Below, piece by piece: positions 43,475 through 54,692 of a stretch of DNA of 64,000 nucleotides; positions within the stretch are counted from its first letter, which is position 1; each line of letters starts with the position of its first letter. The DNA lies in NCBI RefSeq assembly GCF_028736235.1, contig NZ_CP117884.1:2232001-2296000 (forward strand), given 5' to 3'. Under the pieces are notes generated by a model that had not been told where the DNA came from, did no database searches, and saw only the letters and a program-made list of their open reading frames with translations. The translations under genes were made by a program, and so were the position numbers. The stretch is from Lacticaseibacillus pabuli (lineage in GTDB: Bacteria; Bacillota; Bacilli; Lactobacillales; Lactobacillaceae).

Positions 43475-45139
43475 CTAATGCAGATTGATGTAGGCAGCAT
43501 CAACCAACTGACCACCACCCAAATCATAGTACACACGGCCACTGCGAGTCACGACACCATACACTTGCCACTCGCTGTCGTGGTTCAGCTTGCGTTTTGA
43601 GCCATCCGCGTTGGTTACGGCTGTCCGCCCATCGTTGGTCCACAGCTGAATCCCGTACTTGGGCACGTAAACAACCGTTGCCGTTCCACGCAGGGCAAAA
43701 TCAGCGTCGGTGGGCTTTGGCGTCACGGTCGACAGCGTCAGCCGGGCATCACGCACGCCAACTAACTGGCCGCCGCCCAAATCGTAGTACACCTCACCAT
43801 CTGGTCCGGCAACCAAGCCGAAACTATGCCAAGATGTGCGACTCGGCAAGACCCGTGACGTCATTTCAAAGGACTTATCGTACACAATCGCAGCCGCGCT
43901 GATTGTGACTGTGCCACGAATCGGTGCGCTCGTGGCGGGTAATTCCTGGTTAACAGCTTGGTCGCTCACAACTTCGTCTGGCAAGCCGATGACTGTTTCT
44001 GGGATATATACCGATGCGTCATTCGCCTGACCATCAGGGGACGCGGTAACTGCTGGCACTTCACGTGGTGAGGCCTCACTATCCGCATCTGGGCCATCCG
44101 CTGGTATTTCGGTCGCAGTGTTGCCTTCTTCATCAACCGGCGTCTGTTCATCAGGCTCATCTGTCTCTACGGGCATTGTGTCCTCGGGCTTATCCGTCTC
44201 TACAGTTGCTGTATCCTCAGGTTCATCCGTCTCTGCAGGTGTTGTGTCCTCAGGTTCATCCGGTTCAACAGGCACTGTGTCTTCTGGCTCATCCGTTTCT
44301 ACAGGCACCGTATCCTCAGGTTCATCCGTCTCTGCAGGTGTTGTGTCCTCAGGTTCATCCGGTTCAACAGGCACCGTATCTTCTGGCTCATCCGTTTCTA
44401 CGGGCACCGTATCCTCAGGCTCATCTGTCTCTACAGGCACCGTATCTTCTGACTCGTCTGTTTCTACGGGCACCGTATCCTCAGGCTCATCTGTCTCTAC
44501 AGGCACCGTATCTTCTGGCTCATCTGTCTCTACAGGCACCGTGTCTTCTGGCTCATCTGTCTCTACAGGCACTGTGTCCTCAGGTTCAGTATCATCCTGA
44601 TTCGGCGTCGTTTCTGCCACCACTGGCTTGGCGTTTTCCACGTATACTAGCAATTCTCCATCTTGCATGTCGTGCTTTACCGTGTCATCCGCGTTTAAGG
44701 TGAACTGGTAGCCCTCTGGAATTTGAATGGTGGGTTCGTACTCATAGGTCACAACTGCGCTCACATTTTTTGCCCCCGCATCCACAAAACGCACGTGAAT
44801 TTGGTCAAAATTTAGCACAGGCACGGTCACCGTCCCAGCCGCCTCATCAAGGTGATAGCCTAGGAAAGGCACTGGCTTATAATCTAATGTTCCTTTGAAC
44901 GGATAATTCGTGAGATCGTGATTGGCTGGCAAGGTAATCTTTTCTGATGTCTTACTCACCACGCTTTGTGCATCCCCAGACATGACATTGTGATACCGCA
45001 CAGAAACCTCACGTAACGCGGCCTGATTACCTGTAGCAACCTCAGCAGTGGCACCCCCACCAGCCGCCAGGGTCGCACTCCCCGTGGTACTTAACGCTGC
45101 CATTGCGGCCAAAATCGTGAGCGTATACTTATACTTCAT
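43475..45139 (-). CDS. Secreted protein with acidic 11-residue repeats and SLAP-like anchor
   Basis: 554 residues. Signal peptide (to about 26); an N-terminal domain of about 150 residues (VSVRYHNVMSGDAQ, LDYKPVPFLGYHLDEAAGTV, IHVRFVDAG) that looks MucBP-like; an acidic stalk with thirteen copies of EPEDTVPVETD or close variants (about 185-327); a Ser/Asp/Pro linker; two SLAP-like modules (about 415-480 and 487-554; YDLGGGQLV twice, YVPKYGIQLWTNDGR). Probably a wall-bound adhesin whose stalk holds the N-terminal domain away from the surface. Confidence 0.72.
   Translation of the reverse strand: MKYKYTLTILAAMAALSTTGSATLAAGGGATAEVATGNQAALREVSVRYHNVMSGDAQSVVSKTSEKITLPANHDLTNYPFKGTLDYKPVPFLGYHLDEAAGTVTVPVLNFDQIHVRFVDAGAKNVSAVVTYEYEPTIQIPEGYQFTLNADDTVKHDMQDGELLVYVENAKPVVAETTPNQDDTEPEDTVPVETDEPEDTVPVETDEPEDTVPVETDEPEDTVPVETDESEDTVPVETDEPEDTVPVETDEPEDTVPVEPDEPEDTTPAETDEPEDTVPVETDEPEDTVPVEPDEPEDTTPAETDEPEDTATVETDKPEDTMPVETDEPDEQTPVDEEGNTATEIPADGPDADSEASPREVPAVTASPDGQANDASVYIPETVIGLPDEVVSDQAVNQELPATSAPIRGTVTISAAAIVYDKSFEMTSRVLPSRTSWHSFGLVAGPDGEVYYDLGGGQLVGVRDARLTLSTVTPKPTDADFALRGTATVVYVPKYGIQLWTNDGRTAVTNADGSKRKLNHDSEWQVYGVVTRSGRVYYDLGGGQLVDAAYINLH
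44159..44587 (-). repeat. 33-bp coding tandem repeat, 13 units
   Basis: Units encode EPEDTVPVETD, EPEDTVPVEPD or EPEDTTPAETD. The EPD/TTPA pair recurs as a higher-order block, showing recent segmental duplication. Copy number is expected to vary between strains. Confidence 0.85.
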
Positions 45140-45203
45140 TTCAATTCCCCCAATTACTCAGCAAATGTGTGACTAGCAATGAGGTGAGTATAACGGATAA
45201 AGA

Positions 45204-45237
45204 ACAAAGCTGTCACCGCAAAAGCGATGACAGCTTT
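45204..45237 (-). terminator. Terminator after the 6-phospho-beta-glucosidase
   Basis: Stem AAAGCTGTCACCG/CGATGACAGCTTT; read leftward followed by GTTCTTT. Confidence 0.7.
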
Positions 45238-45352
45238 ACCATATCTGATACATATTGGTCACAAATTTTAGGATTGTGGGTGGCACGCAAAGTATGGCAT
45301 AATCCCCGTCGCAGCAGCAAAATAGTGCCAGTCAAAAGGTTAGATTTGTCCA

Positions 45353-46861
<1,509 letters not shown>

Positions 46862-46867
46862 TCAACG

Positions 46868-46901
46868 CAAAAACCTCCCGAGTCACTGACTCAGGAGGTT
46901 T
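46868..46901 (-). terminator. Terminator or attenuator before the glucosidase gene
   Basis: Stem AAACCTCC/GGAGGTTT plus inner GAGTCA/TGACTC; read leftward it is followed by TTTTTG and then, after 15 bases, the glucosidase ribosome binding site. No room for a promoter in between. Confidence 0.8.
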
Positions 46902-46909
46902 GGTATCTC

Positions 46910-48481
46910 TTAGTAGCCTTCAATCAAGTGGCTGTCCTTGCCAGAAGCTTGGTCGCCAGCCTTTGCCGAAGCGATATTACGAATTGTTTCAGCCAGGCGG
47001 AACAGGTCAAGGTCGTGGTTTTCCAGACCCCAGTAAATAATCTCCGGTTGCCGCGCGTCCTCGGACGTGTAGCCCATTTTCTTAATCATGTCATTGACGG
47101 CACTGCTGGATGAAATCACCACATCCGCCTCGTTCGCGTGATTCTGCGGAATCAGTTGGATGACGTTCATGTCCTGCAAGAACTGGAGCATATCGTCGGT
47201 GGCTAATTCACGCTGATCGACTTCGACCGTCACTTTCAGCACTGGTGCGGCGTCAAAGTCCGCGAAATTTGCCCGAATGATGCTAAACAAGCTCTCCGCG
47301 ATGTCTGGCATGAACCGTTTGAACTGGCCAGATGCCTCGCTGTCCGGAATACCGTTAATAGCGGCCGCGACTTGTGCGTAAACTCCGCGTCCGGAATTCT
47401 GCAGGACGTTGCGTTCAGCGAAGTCACTGCTCCGGACATAAGGCCCATTCATGACGTAGTACGCTGTCCCCAACCGATACATGTTGGACTGCAGGATGAC
47501 ATCCCCACGCGTGTGCATTTTACTAAACGAATCCATGTCAGCGGTCAGCTCATTCAACACATGTTGCACGAAGTCATCAACTGGGTTGGCAAAGCTGTGC
47601 AGGTGTTCCCGCAATTCCCGGCCACCTTGCGTGTCGTAAGGGCTGCTACTCATCGCAACCGCGCGCACAAAGTGATAGTGCCGCATTTCATTGGTGAGCA
47701 CACGCTCTGTAATGCCTGGGAAATAAGTGGTGGTGAAGGGTTCGTTATCCGGATTCTTCTCATAAGGCACCAGCTGGTCAAAGCGGGTGCTGATTGGTAC
47801 CGCGTGACCCTGCGCAAGGCGCATCTTCATGACCCCAATCATGATGAGGTTGCCACGGGAAATCACATCCGTTTGGTCGACCCCCAGCATCTTGTGCTGG
47901 TTAATGATCAAATAGATTTGACGCGCCTCATCCTGACTGATGACTTTTTCAAACGGCCATGGTCCGCCGCGATAGCCTTCATAGTAGAAGGTATCCAGCA
48001 AGCACCGCAAGCCGAATTCTGGTCCGCGTGGCGCCCAAGAGACTTGGTCAAAGTACAGTTTGTTGCGTTGCATCAAGTCTCGGAATGGGTCGAGCCGCCG
48101 CCGGATGGTGGCAGTACTTAAGCCCGCCGCCTTCGCGAACGCACCAATGTCTGCGCCGTCGTTGCGGAAAGCTTCATCGATGAACCGGAAAGCAAGTGAT
48201 TGTTGGAGCAAGAAGAACCGGTAACATTCCACGCTGATATTTTCCGCAAGTTCTTGGAAAGTTGCCTCTTCCGTGACATCACGGTTCAGGTTCTCCTTGT
48301 TAATCTTGACAAGGTCCGCGTAGACCTCTTGGTGCGCCTTATAGGTTTGTGGATAAGACAAATCCATCAACGTACTCAATCGACTTACGGTGAGCGAATT
48401 GCCACTCAACGATTTCATGAGTTTGAACAGGCGATATGCGACCTCAGAACGCTTGTCAAAGAATAAATTTTCAAACATCAC
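46910..48481 (-). CDS. Mga-like PTS-responsive transcriptional regulator
   Basis: 523 residues; GGAGGG before ATGATG. Two N-terminal winged-helix parts (LFKLMKSLSGNSLTVSRLSTLMDLS, shown as landmarks SLTVSRLSTLMDLS, and FAKAAGLSTATIRRRLDPF); a long central helical region in the place of PRD domains; a C-terminal EIIB-like domain (NHANEADVVISSSSAVND). This is the Mga/AtxA type of activator whose activity depends on PTS phosphorylation. It lies directly upstream of the 6-phospho-beta-glucosidase and is likely its activator. Confidence 0.78.
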   Translation of the reverse strand: MMFENLFFDKRSEVAYRLFKLMKSLSGNSLTVSRLSTLMDLSYPQTYKAHQEVYADLVKINKENLNRDVTEEATFQELAENISVECYRFFLLQQSLAFRFIDEAFRNDGADIGAFAKAAGLSTATIRRRLDPFRDLMQRNKLYFDQVSWAPRGPEFGLRCLLDTFYYEGYRGGPWPFEKVISQDEARQIYLIINQHKMLGVDQTDVISRGNLIMIGVMKMRLAQGHAVPISTRFDQLVPYEKNPDNEPFTTTYFPGITERVLTNEMRHYHFVRAVAMSSSPYDTQGGRELREHLHSFANPVDDFVQHVLNELTADMDSFSKMHTRGDVILQSNMYRLGTAYYVMNGPYVRSSDFAERNVLQNSGRGVYAQVAAAINGIPDSEASGQFKRFMPDIAESLFSIIRANFADFDAAPVLKVTVEVDQRELATDDMLQFLQDMNVIQLIPQNHANEADVVISSSSAVNDMIKKMGYTSEDARQPEIIYWGLENHDLDLFRLAETIRNIASAKAGDQASGKDSHLIEGY

Positions 48482-48676
48482 TCACCCTCCCCGCTCTAAT
48501 ATTATGTACAGTTCACACACGTTAACCACACAAGGTAATAATACCGCATCGCCCGACAAAGTTAAAAGTGTCTTGGTTGATTTTGTCATTAATCGCGCTT
48601 TCATGCAACTAAATACGGCGTTTTTAACAAATAATCTTGTCTGGTTAATTTGACTGTCCCTAAAAACACCGATAAC

Positions 48677-48719
48677 AAAAAACAGTTGCACCCCCGCATT
48701 AGCGGCAGTGCAACTGTTT
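48677..48719 (-). terminator. Terminator of the first OppA gene
   Basis: Stem AACAGTTGCAC/GTGCAACTGTT; read leftward followed by TTTTTTGTT. Confidence 0.85.
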
Positions 48720-48729
48720 ACGACAAGGA

Positions 48730-50361
48730 TTACTTCTTGTTGGTTGCCCCAACAAAGTTAATCATGTTGCCAGGACTGTAGGTCATGTGCTTGATGGTCT
48801 TCTTGGTCAGGTGCGCTTCACCAGTCTGGTAAAGGCCGATGACACCTTGCTGGTCGGCGAGAATTTCGTCAGCCTGCTTGAGGTCGTTCCAGCGCTTGCT
48901 GATAGAAGTAGCATCGGTTGTCTTAGAAGCCTTGATCAGCTGATCGTACTTGGCGTTGCTCCACTGACCCATGTTGTATGAGTTGTCAGAGGTGAACAGG
49001 TCAAGGAAGCTGATGGCATCTGGGAAGTCAGCCTGCCATGAGGAGACAACGACATCTGCGTTGTGCGCCAGGGACAGGGAGACACGTGTCTTAAATGGTA
49101 CGGACTTGGTCGAAACCTTGATACCAGGTAATGCCTTGGTCCAGGCACCCTGCAGGTATTCAAGGGTACTCTTCGCAACGTCGGTATCATCAGAGAGCAG
49201 TGTGAAGGAAACGTTCTTGATGCCAAGTTCCTTCAGGCCCTGCTTGTACAGCTTGTCTGCTTCGGCTGGGTCGTACTTGGAGTTGCTTGCGTACTTCTTA
49301 GAAGCATCGGTCGCAAAGTCCTTCTTGTTATCAACGTTCTGGAACAGGTCGTATGGCACTGGCTGTGAAACTGGCTTTGAACCATCACCCAGAACCTTCT
49401 TGATGAATTCCTTACGGTTGATGGACAGGGACAGCGCCTTGCGGATGTTCTCGTTACCAAGGGCCTTAACGCGCTTAGCGTTCATTTCAAGATATGTCGT
49501 GCGACCTTGGGTAACCGTGTTGTATGCGGAATCGTTCTTCATCTGCGCAGCAGTATCGCCAGAGAGAATGGCGTCGTCGAGCTTGCCATCCTGGTAAAGG
49601 TTGAGGGCAGTTGTTGCTTCCTTAACCACCTGGGTCTTGATGCTGGTTACGTGAACGTTCTTAGCATCCCAGTACTTCGGGTTCTTCTTTTCAGTCCAGC
49701 TGTTGGAAGAACCGTTCCAACCGGTCAGAACGTATGGCCCGTTGTAGGTCGTCGTCTTGGAGGTTGTCCCGTACTTCTTGCCGTACTTATCAACTGCAGC
49801 CTTTTCAACTGGGTTGAAGACCTGCAGGGTAATCATGGATTCAAAGTAAGGCATTGGGGTATCCAGCTTAACCTGGAACTTGTACTTGCCAATTGCCTTG
49901 GCACCGAGTGTTGAGGCAGGCTTCTTACCAGCCTGAACCGCATCGGCGTTCTTAATACCAGTAGTTATGTACGCATATTCTGACTTGGTCTTAGGATCAG
50001 CAAGCCGGCGCCATGAATACTGGAAATCCTGTGCCGTAACGGGCTTACCATCGCTCCACTTCAAATCCTTACGTAGGGTGAAGGTGTAAGTCTTCTGATC
50101 CTTAGAAACAGTCGCGCGCTTGGTTGCGGCATCTGCTTCCAACTTTTTACCGTGATAACGCAGCAGGCCAGCACCAGTATCCTGGAGAACCTGACCAGAA
50201 ATAGCATCAGTTGCCTGAGCCGCATCCATCGTGGCAATAACATCTTTGGACATCCGAGTGATCGACTGACCTTTGCTAGAACTTGAACTGCTACCACAAG
50301 CTGCGAGCAGAACAACTAAAGTTGCTAACGAAGCGCCTAACCAAAGTGGTTTCTTCTTCAT
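48730..50361 (-). CDS. oppA: Oligopeptide-binding lipoprotein OppA, copy 1
   Basis: 543 residues from the ATG at 50361 (AGGAGGG upstream). Lipoprotein signal MKKKPLWLGASLATLVVLLAAC, cut at LLAAC, then a Ser-rich linker and a type 5 solute-binding domain (TYTFTLRKDLKWSDGKPVTAQDFQYSWRR as family signature; seen as LRKDLKWSDGKPVTAQDF). It captures peptides for OppBCDF. Most similar by eye to the two next copies, sharing DVIATMDAAQATDAISGQ and PYFESMITLQVFNPV. Confidence 0.92.
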   Translation of the reverse strand: MKKKPLWLGASLATLVVLLAACGSSSSSSKGQSITRMSKDVIATMDAAQATDAISGQVLQDTGAGLLRYHGKKLEADAATKRATVSKDQKTYTFTLRKDLKWSDGKPVTAQDFQYSWRRLADPKTKSEYAYITTGIKNADAVQAGKKPASTLGAKAIGKYKFQVKLDTPMPYFESMITLQVFNPVEKAAVDKYGKKYGTTSKTTTYNGPYVLTGWNGSSNSWTEKKNPKYWDAKNVHVTSIKTQVVKEATTALNLYQDGKLDDAILSGDTAAQMKNDSAYNTVTQGRTTYLEMNAKRVKALGNENIRKALSLSINRKEFIKKVLGDGSKPVSQPVPYDLFQNVDNKKDFATDASKKYASNSKYDPAEADKLYKQGLKELGIKNVSFTLLSDDTDVAKSTLEYLQGAWTKALPGIKVSTKSVPFKTRVSLSLAHNADVVVSSWQADFPDAISFLDLFTSDNSYNMGQWSNAKYDQLIKASKTTDATSISKRWNDLKQADEILADQQGVIGLYQTGEAHLTKKTIKHMTYSPGNMINFVGATNKK

Positions 50362-50613
50362 GTGAGTTTCCCTCCTGAAATTTAATTCGGTTCTTATATT
50401 ACGCCACAAACTTCATTTTGTATACTCATATTCCTCATATTTTCGTCTTATTTGTCACGAATTGCGCATTTGTCGTAAACACCTGTTTATATTCCAGGCG
50501 ATATATCCATTTTGTCTCACTTGCTATTAATAAAACGATGTGAGACGAAATGTCGGCTTATTAACCAAATTAATAGCTGTGCTGGCAATTCAAGTAACTC
50601 CCCCGATGGCCAC
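50362..50613. other. Upstream region of OppA copy 1
   Basis: About 250 bases, AT-rich, containing the leftward promoter of the 48730 gene. No gene and no clear CodY box seen. Confidence 0.4.
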
Positions 50614-50644
50614 AAAAAAACGCCTCCGCGAGTGCGGAGACGTT
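50614..50644 (-). terminator. Terminator of the second OppA gene
   Basis: Stem AACGCCTCCGC/GCGGAGACGTT; read leftward followed by TTTTT. Confidence 0.9.
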
Positions 50645-50665
50645 CATCAGTAATTGAATGACAAA

Positions 50666-52303
50666 TTACTTCTTGTCGACGTGTGCGCCAACAAAGTTAA
50701 TCATACCGTTAGGGCAAATTGCCATACCCTTGATGCTGGTACGGGTCAAGTGAGATTCACCGAGCTGGTACAGTGGGATGACACCGGCAGTCTTGGTGAG
50801 CAATTCACTCGCCTGCTGCATGTCGTTCCAGCGCTTGTCAGCGTTCGTTGCGTCAACACCTGAGGAGGCGTTAATCAACTTGTCGTACTGGGCATTGCTG
50901 AACTGACCATCGTTGTATGATGCGCCAGTTGTGAACATGCTCAGGAAGCTGATAGCATCTGGGAAGTCAGGGCTCCATGCCGTAACAACCATGTCGCTCT
51001 TGTGATCCTGTGAAAGCTGGAGACGTGTCTTAAATGGAACGGAACGTGTCGTAACCTTCATCTTGGCATCAGAAGTGCTCAGCTTTTCGAGGGCGTTCTG
51101 CAAGTATTCCAAGGTGTTCTTAGCAAGTGCCGTGTCATCAGAGGTCAAGGTGTAGTTAACAGACTTGCTGCCGACTTCCTTCATACCCTGGCTAAACAGC
51201 TTACGGGCACCCTTAAGGTCGTAGTCCGTGTACTGCTTGACTGCCTTGGTTGGCTTGGTGGTGAAGTCTTCACCCTTATCGTTGTACATCATCTTGGTGG
51301 CAACGACAGTGCTGATTGGCTGTGAACCATTGCCAAGAACCTGCTTGATAAAGTCAGGACGGTTGATTGCCATGGAAATAGCCTGACGAACCTTCTCGTT
51401 CTTGAAGGCTGGGATGCGGTTAGCATTCAGTTCAAGGTAGTAGGTTGCGTTCATCGCACGGTTGTTAAATGCTGGGTTGTTCTTCATCTGCTGGGCATCG
51501 TTACCAGAAAGCACAACATCGTCAAGCTTGTTGTCCTGGTAAAGGTTCAAAGCGGTCGAAGGATCCTTAACAACTTGGTAGGAAAGCTTGTTAATCTTGA
51601 TGTTCTTCTTGTCCCAGTACTTAGGGTTCTTCGTTTCGTTCCACTTTTGATCACTACCGGACCAGCCCTTCATGGTGTAAGGACCGTTAAAGGCAATGGT
51701 CTTGGAAGAAGTCCCGTACTTGTTACCGTACTTCTCAACCTTGCTCTTTTCGACTGGGTCGAATGTCTGCAGGGTAATCATCTTTTCAAAGTAAGGCATT
51801 GCCTTGTCCAAGTGAACGATGAAAGTTGACTTGTTAGGTGCTTCAACACCCAACTTGGACTTGTCCATCTTGCCATTTGCAATGGCGTCAGCGTTCTTGA
51901 TGCCACTGAAGATGTAGGCGTACTGAGACTTGGTTGCTGGGTCAACCGCACGACGCCATGAGTAGGCGAAGTCCTGAGCTGTCACAGCCTTGCCATCATT
52001 CCACGTTGTGCCCTTGCGCAGGTGGAAGGTGTAAGTCTTCTGATCCTTGGAAACAGTTGCCATCTTGGCAGCCATATCAGGTTCGAGCTTGTTTCCGTGG
52101 AAACGGTAGAGACCAGACATGGTGTTAGCCAGTGCCTGTCCAGAAATGACATCAGTTGCTTGTGCAGCGTCCATCGTGTTAATAATGTCACCAGCCATGA
52201 TGCGAACTGATGAAGTATTAGAACTGCTGGACTTGCCACCACAGGCAGCGAGTAGCACTGTCAGGGCAGCCGCAGCGGCACCCATCAAAATTTTCTTCTT
52301 CAT
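50666..52303 (-). CDS. oppA: Oligopeptide-binding lipoprotein OppA, copy 2
   Basis: 545 residues. Lipobox LTVLLAACGGKSSSS; then DIINTMDAAQATDVISGQAL, LRKGTTWNDGKAVTAQDF, PYFEKMITLQTFDPV, WSPDFPDAISFLSMF. Complete. A GGAGGG-type box precedes ATG with a slightly long spacing. Differences from copies 1 and 3 are spread along the sequence, mostly in the linker and ligand-facing loops, suggesting different peptide preferences. Confidence 0.92.
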   Translation of the reverse strand: MKKKILMGAAAAALTVLLAACGGKSSSSNTSSVRIMAGDIINTMDAAQATDVISGQALANTMSGLYRFHGNKLEPDMAAKMATVSKDQKTYTFHLRKGTTWNDGKAVTAQDFAYSWRRAVDPATKSQYAYIFSGIKNADAIANGKMDKSKLGVEAPNKSTFIVHLDKAMPYFEKMITLQTFDPVEKSKVEKYGNKYGTSSKTIAFNGPYTMKGWSGSDQKWNETKNPKYWDKKNIKINKLSYQVVKDPSTALNLYQDNKLDDVVLSGNDAQQMKNNPAFNNRAMNATYYLELNANRIPAFKNEKVRQAISMAINRPDFIKQVLGNGSQPISTVVATKMMYNDKGEDFTTKPTKAVKQYTDYDLKGARKLFSQGMKEVGSKSVNYTLTSDDTALAKNTLEYLQNALEKLSTSDAKMKVTTRSVPFKTRLQLSQDHKSDMVVTAWSPDFPDAISFLSMFTTGASYNDGQFSNAQYDKLINASSGVDATNADKRWNDMQQASELLTKTAGVIPLYQLGESHLTRTSIKGMAICPNGMINFVGAHVDKK

Positions 52304-52612
52304 AATTCTTCAAAACCCTCCCTAAGGTTTATGCTTACCTAATTAGAATACGCCTCGCGTAAATGAAATTCTACTTATTTGTGACATTTTTTCGAAATCT
52401 TGTGACATTTTCTTTCAGCCTTAATTAATCAGATGCTCATAAGACTGACAGGAAGAAACCTTATGGGCGTCCGACTTTGGCTTGCTATTCCTGTGTAAAA
52501 TTTATGAACAGATGTTTCCATATGAGACACAATTGTGGCTTGCAGCGTGACTTAATAGTTCGACTGACATGATGCTGCATATAACGGCCAGTGATTAATT
52601 AAAGTAACCGAC
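52304..52612. other. Upstream region of OppA copy 2
   Basis: About 300 AT-rich bases carrying the leftward promoter of copy 2; no gene seen. Confidence 0.4.
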
Positions 52613-52642
52613 AAAAAAGGCCTCGACACGACGACGAGGTCT
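52613..52642 (-). terminator. Terminator of the third OppA gene
   Basis: Stem GGCCTCG/CGAGGTC; read leftward followed by TTTTTTG. Confidence 0.8.
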
Positions 52643-52693
52643 TTCTTACCCAGGGAGGGTTAATGAAGCTGTGGGCATTCCAGATACAGTGAG

Positions 52694-54331
52694 TTACTTG
52701 TTTGTCGCGCCCACGAAGTTGAACATACCACCAGGGCCCATAGTCATGCCCTTAAGTGATGTCTTGGTTAAGTGCGCTGACCCACGCTGGTAGATGGCGA
52801 TGACGCCTTCGTCCTTAGCGAGAATCTGAGCTGCCTGTTCGAGGTCGTTCCAACGCTTCGTCTTGTTGGTCACATCGGTTGTCTTCGATGCCTTGATCAG
52901 CTTGTCGTATTCCGCGTTGGTCCACTGGCCACGGTTGTAGTCGTTACCGGTTGTGAACAGGTCCAGGAAGGAAATAGCATCTGGGAAGTCGGCGGACCAA
53001 GCTGACACAACCATGTCGAACTTGTGGTCCGTGCTCAGTTGCAGACGTGTCTTAAATGGTACCGTCTGGGTCTTGATGTTGAGCTTCAGGTTGCCAGTTG
53101 CCAGCTTGGAGAAGGCATTCTGCAGGTATTCAACGGTGCTCTTAGCAGCATCCGTATCGTCAGTCAGAATGGTAAAGGAAGCATTCGTGAGTCCCTCTTC
53201 CTTCATCCCTTCAGCAAACAGCTTCTGCGCGTTCTTCAGGTCGTACTGACGGTATTGCTTAACCGACTTGTCAGCCTGAGTTGCGAAGTCCTGGCCCTTG
53301 TCGTTGTAGAACATCTTAGCAGGTACAACTGTTGAGACGGGCTGGGAACCATTTCCGAGCACCTTCTTGATGAAGTTCTCCCGGTTGATGGCCTGGCTAA
53401 ATGCCTGACGTACCTTTTGACTCCGGAACAACTTGTTCTTGTTTTGGTTCATTTCGAGATAGAAGGTCGAGTTTTCAAACACGGTGTTGTAGGCCGCGTT
53501 CTTCTTCATCTGGGAAGCTGCATCGCCAGAAACCACGACGTCGTCCAGCTTGCCGTCTTGGAACAAGTTGAGTGCGGTGGAGTTTTCCTTAACAACCTGG
53601 TTCTTGATGCTGCTAATCTTCACGTTCTTCTTGTTCCAGTAGCCGTTGTTCTTGGTGAACGTCCAGGTGTTGTCAGACCCGTTCCAGTTGTTCAGCTTGT
53701 ATGGGCCGTTGAAGACCAGCGTGCTGGACTTGGTCCCAAACTTGTCGCCGTACTTGTCGACAGCAGATTTCTTCACAGGATCAAATACTTGCAAAGTAAT
53801 CATCTTTTCAAAGTAAGGCATTGGCGTGTCCAGCTTGACCTGGAACTTGGTGTCAGAAAGCGCCTTGGCACCTAGTGTGCTTGGCTTCTTCTTACCCGCC
53901 ATGATGTCATTGGCGTTCTCGATGCCTGAGAAGATGTAGGCGTATTGCCCCTTGGTTGCGGGGTCAACGGCGCGCTGCCAGCCATACTGGAAGTCCTTGG
54001 CTGTCACACGGCTACCATCGCTCCATTTGGCGTTCTTGCGCAACGTGAAGGTGTAAGTCTTCTGGTCCTTAGACACCTTCGCCATGCTTGCCGCCATATC
54101 AGGGGTCAGCTTTTTGCCCTGGAAACGGTACAAGCCGGCGTACGCGTTCGTCATCGCCTGGCCGGAAATGACGTCGGTAGCAAGTGCCGGGTCCATGGTT
54201 GCAATGACGTCCCCTTCCATCCGGGTAACGGTTTGGCCTTTATCTGCACTGCCGCCCTTGCTGCCACAAGCAGCGAGTAAAACGACGAGCGCAGTCGACA
54301 TGACGCCGAGCCACATTCGGTTCTTCTTCAT
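52694..54331 (-). CDS. oppA: Oligopeptide-binding lipoprotein OppA, copy 3
   Basis: 545 residues. Lipobox LVVLLAACGSKGG; DVIATMDPALATDVISGQAM, LRKNAKWSDGSRVTAKDF, PYFEKMITLQVFDPV, WSADFPDAISFLDLF. AGGAGGACAAATCTT precedes ATG. Complete. The three genes have separate promoters and terminators, so they can be controlled individually while sharing one permease. Confidence 0.92.
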   Translation of the reverse strand: MKKNRMWLGVMSTALVVLLAACGSKGGSADKGQTVTRMEGDVIATMDPALATDVISGQAMTNAYAGLYRFQGKKLTPDMAASMAKVSKDQKTYTFTLRKNAKWSDGSRVTAKDFQYGWQRAVDPATKGQYAYIFSGIENANDIMAGKKKPSTLGAKALSDTKFQVKLDTPMPYFEKMITLQVFDPVKKSAVDKYGDKFGTKSSTLVFNGPYKLNNWNGSDNTWTFTKNNGYWNKKNVKISSIKNQVVKENSTALNLFQDGKLDDVVVSGDAASQMKKNAAYNTVFENSTFYLEMNQNKNKLFRSQKVRQAFSQAINRENFIKKVLGNGSQPVSTVVPAKMFYNDKGQDFATQADKSVKQYRQYDLKNAQKLFAEGMKEEGLTNASFTILTDDTDAAKSTVEYLQNAFSKLATGNLKLNIKTQTVPFKTRLQLSTDHKFDMVVSAWSADFPDAISFLDLFTTGNDYNRGQWTNAEYDKLIKASKTTDVTNKTKRWNDLEQAAQILAKDEGVIAIYQRGSAHLTKTSLKGMTMGPGGMFNFVGATNK

Positions 54332-54692
54332 AAGATTTGTCCTCCTTAAGACTGTGTAAAATTAGAATACTACACAAGTTTCTTAAAGTAAATTAATTTT
54401 ACACATTTTGTCACTATGAAAGCGGTAAATATTCATATCGCGGACATAGTTGCGTGTACTGTTCGTATATTGCAAACACCAGTTGTCATAATCTGTGACG
54501 AATAGTGGCGTAATTCGAGAAAAACTAGAGGCGGTTTACTGTGCCTTGCTCAAAAGATTAAAAAGGCGAGTGATGTGTTGTCATAAAAAGTTTTGTCTGC
54601 CCGCACGAAGCCACTTATGGTATTCTTGACCCATGGAATCGGTTTCTTGTTGTTATTAACACAAGTTCTGCCGATGACTTGGAGGTAGTCAA
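54332..54692. other. Divergent region between OppA copy 3 and the TPM gene
   Basis: 360 AT-rich bases with promoters for both directions; no gene or strong box identified. Confidence 0.4.

Noticed and set aside
44159..44587. Possible CRISPR array
   Set aside because: Units are contiguous, vary by codon and encode an acidic peptide; there are no spacers and no cas genes.
44065..44703. 212-codon rightward frame of Leu/Pro/His repeats
   Set aside because: It is the complement of the 33-bp coding repeat of the surface protein; repeats without stop codons leave all frames open.
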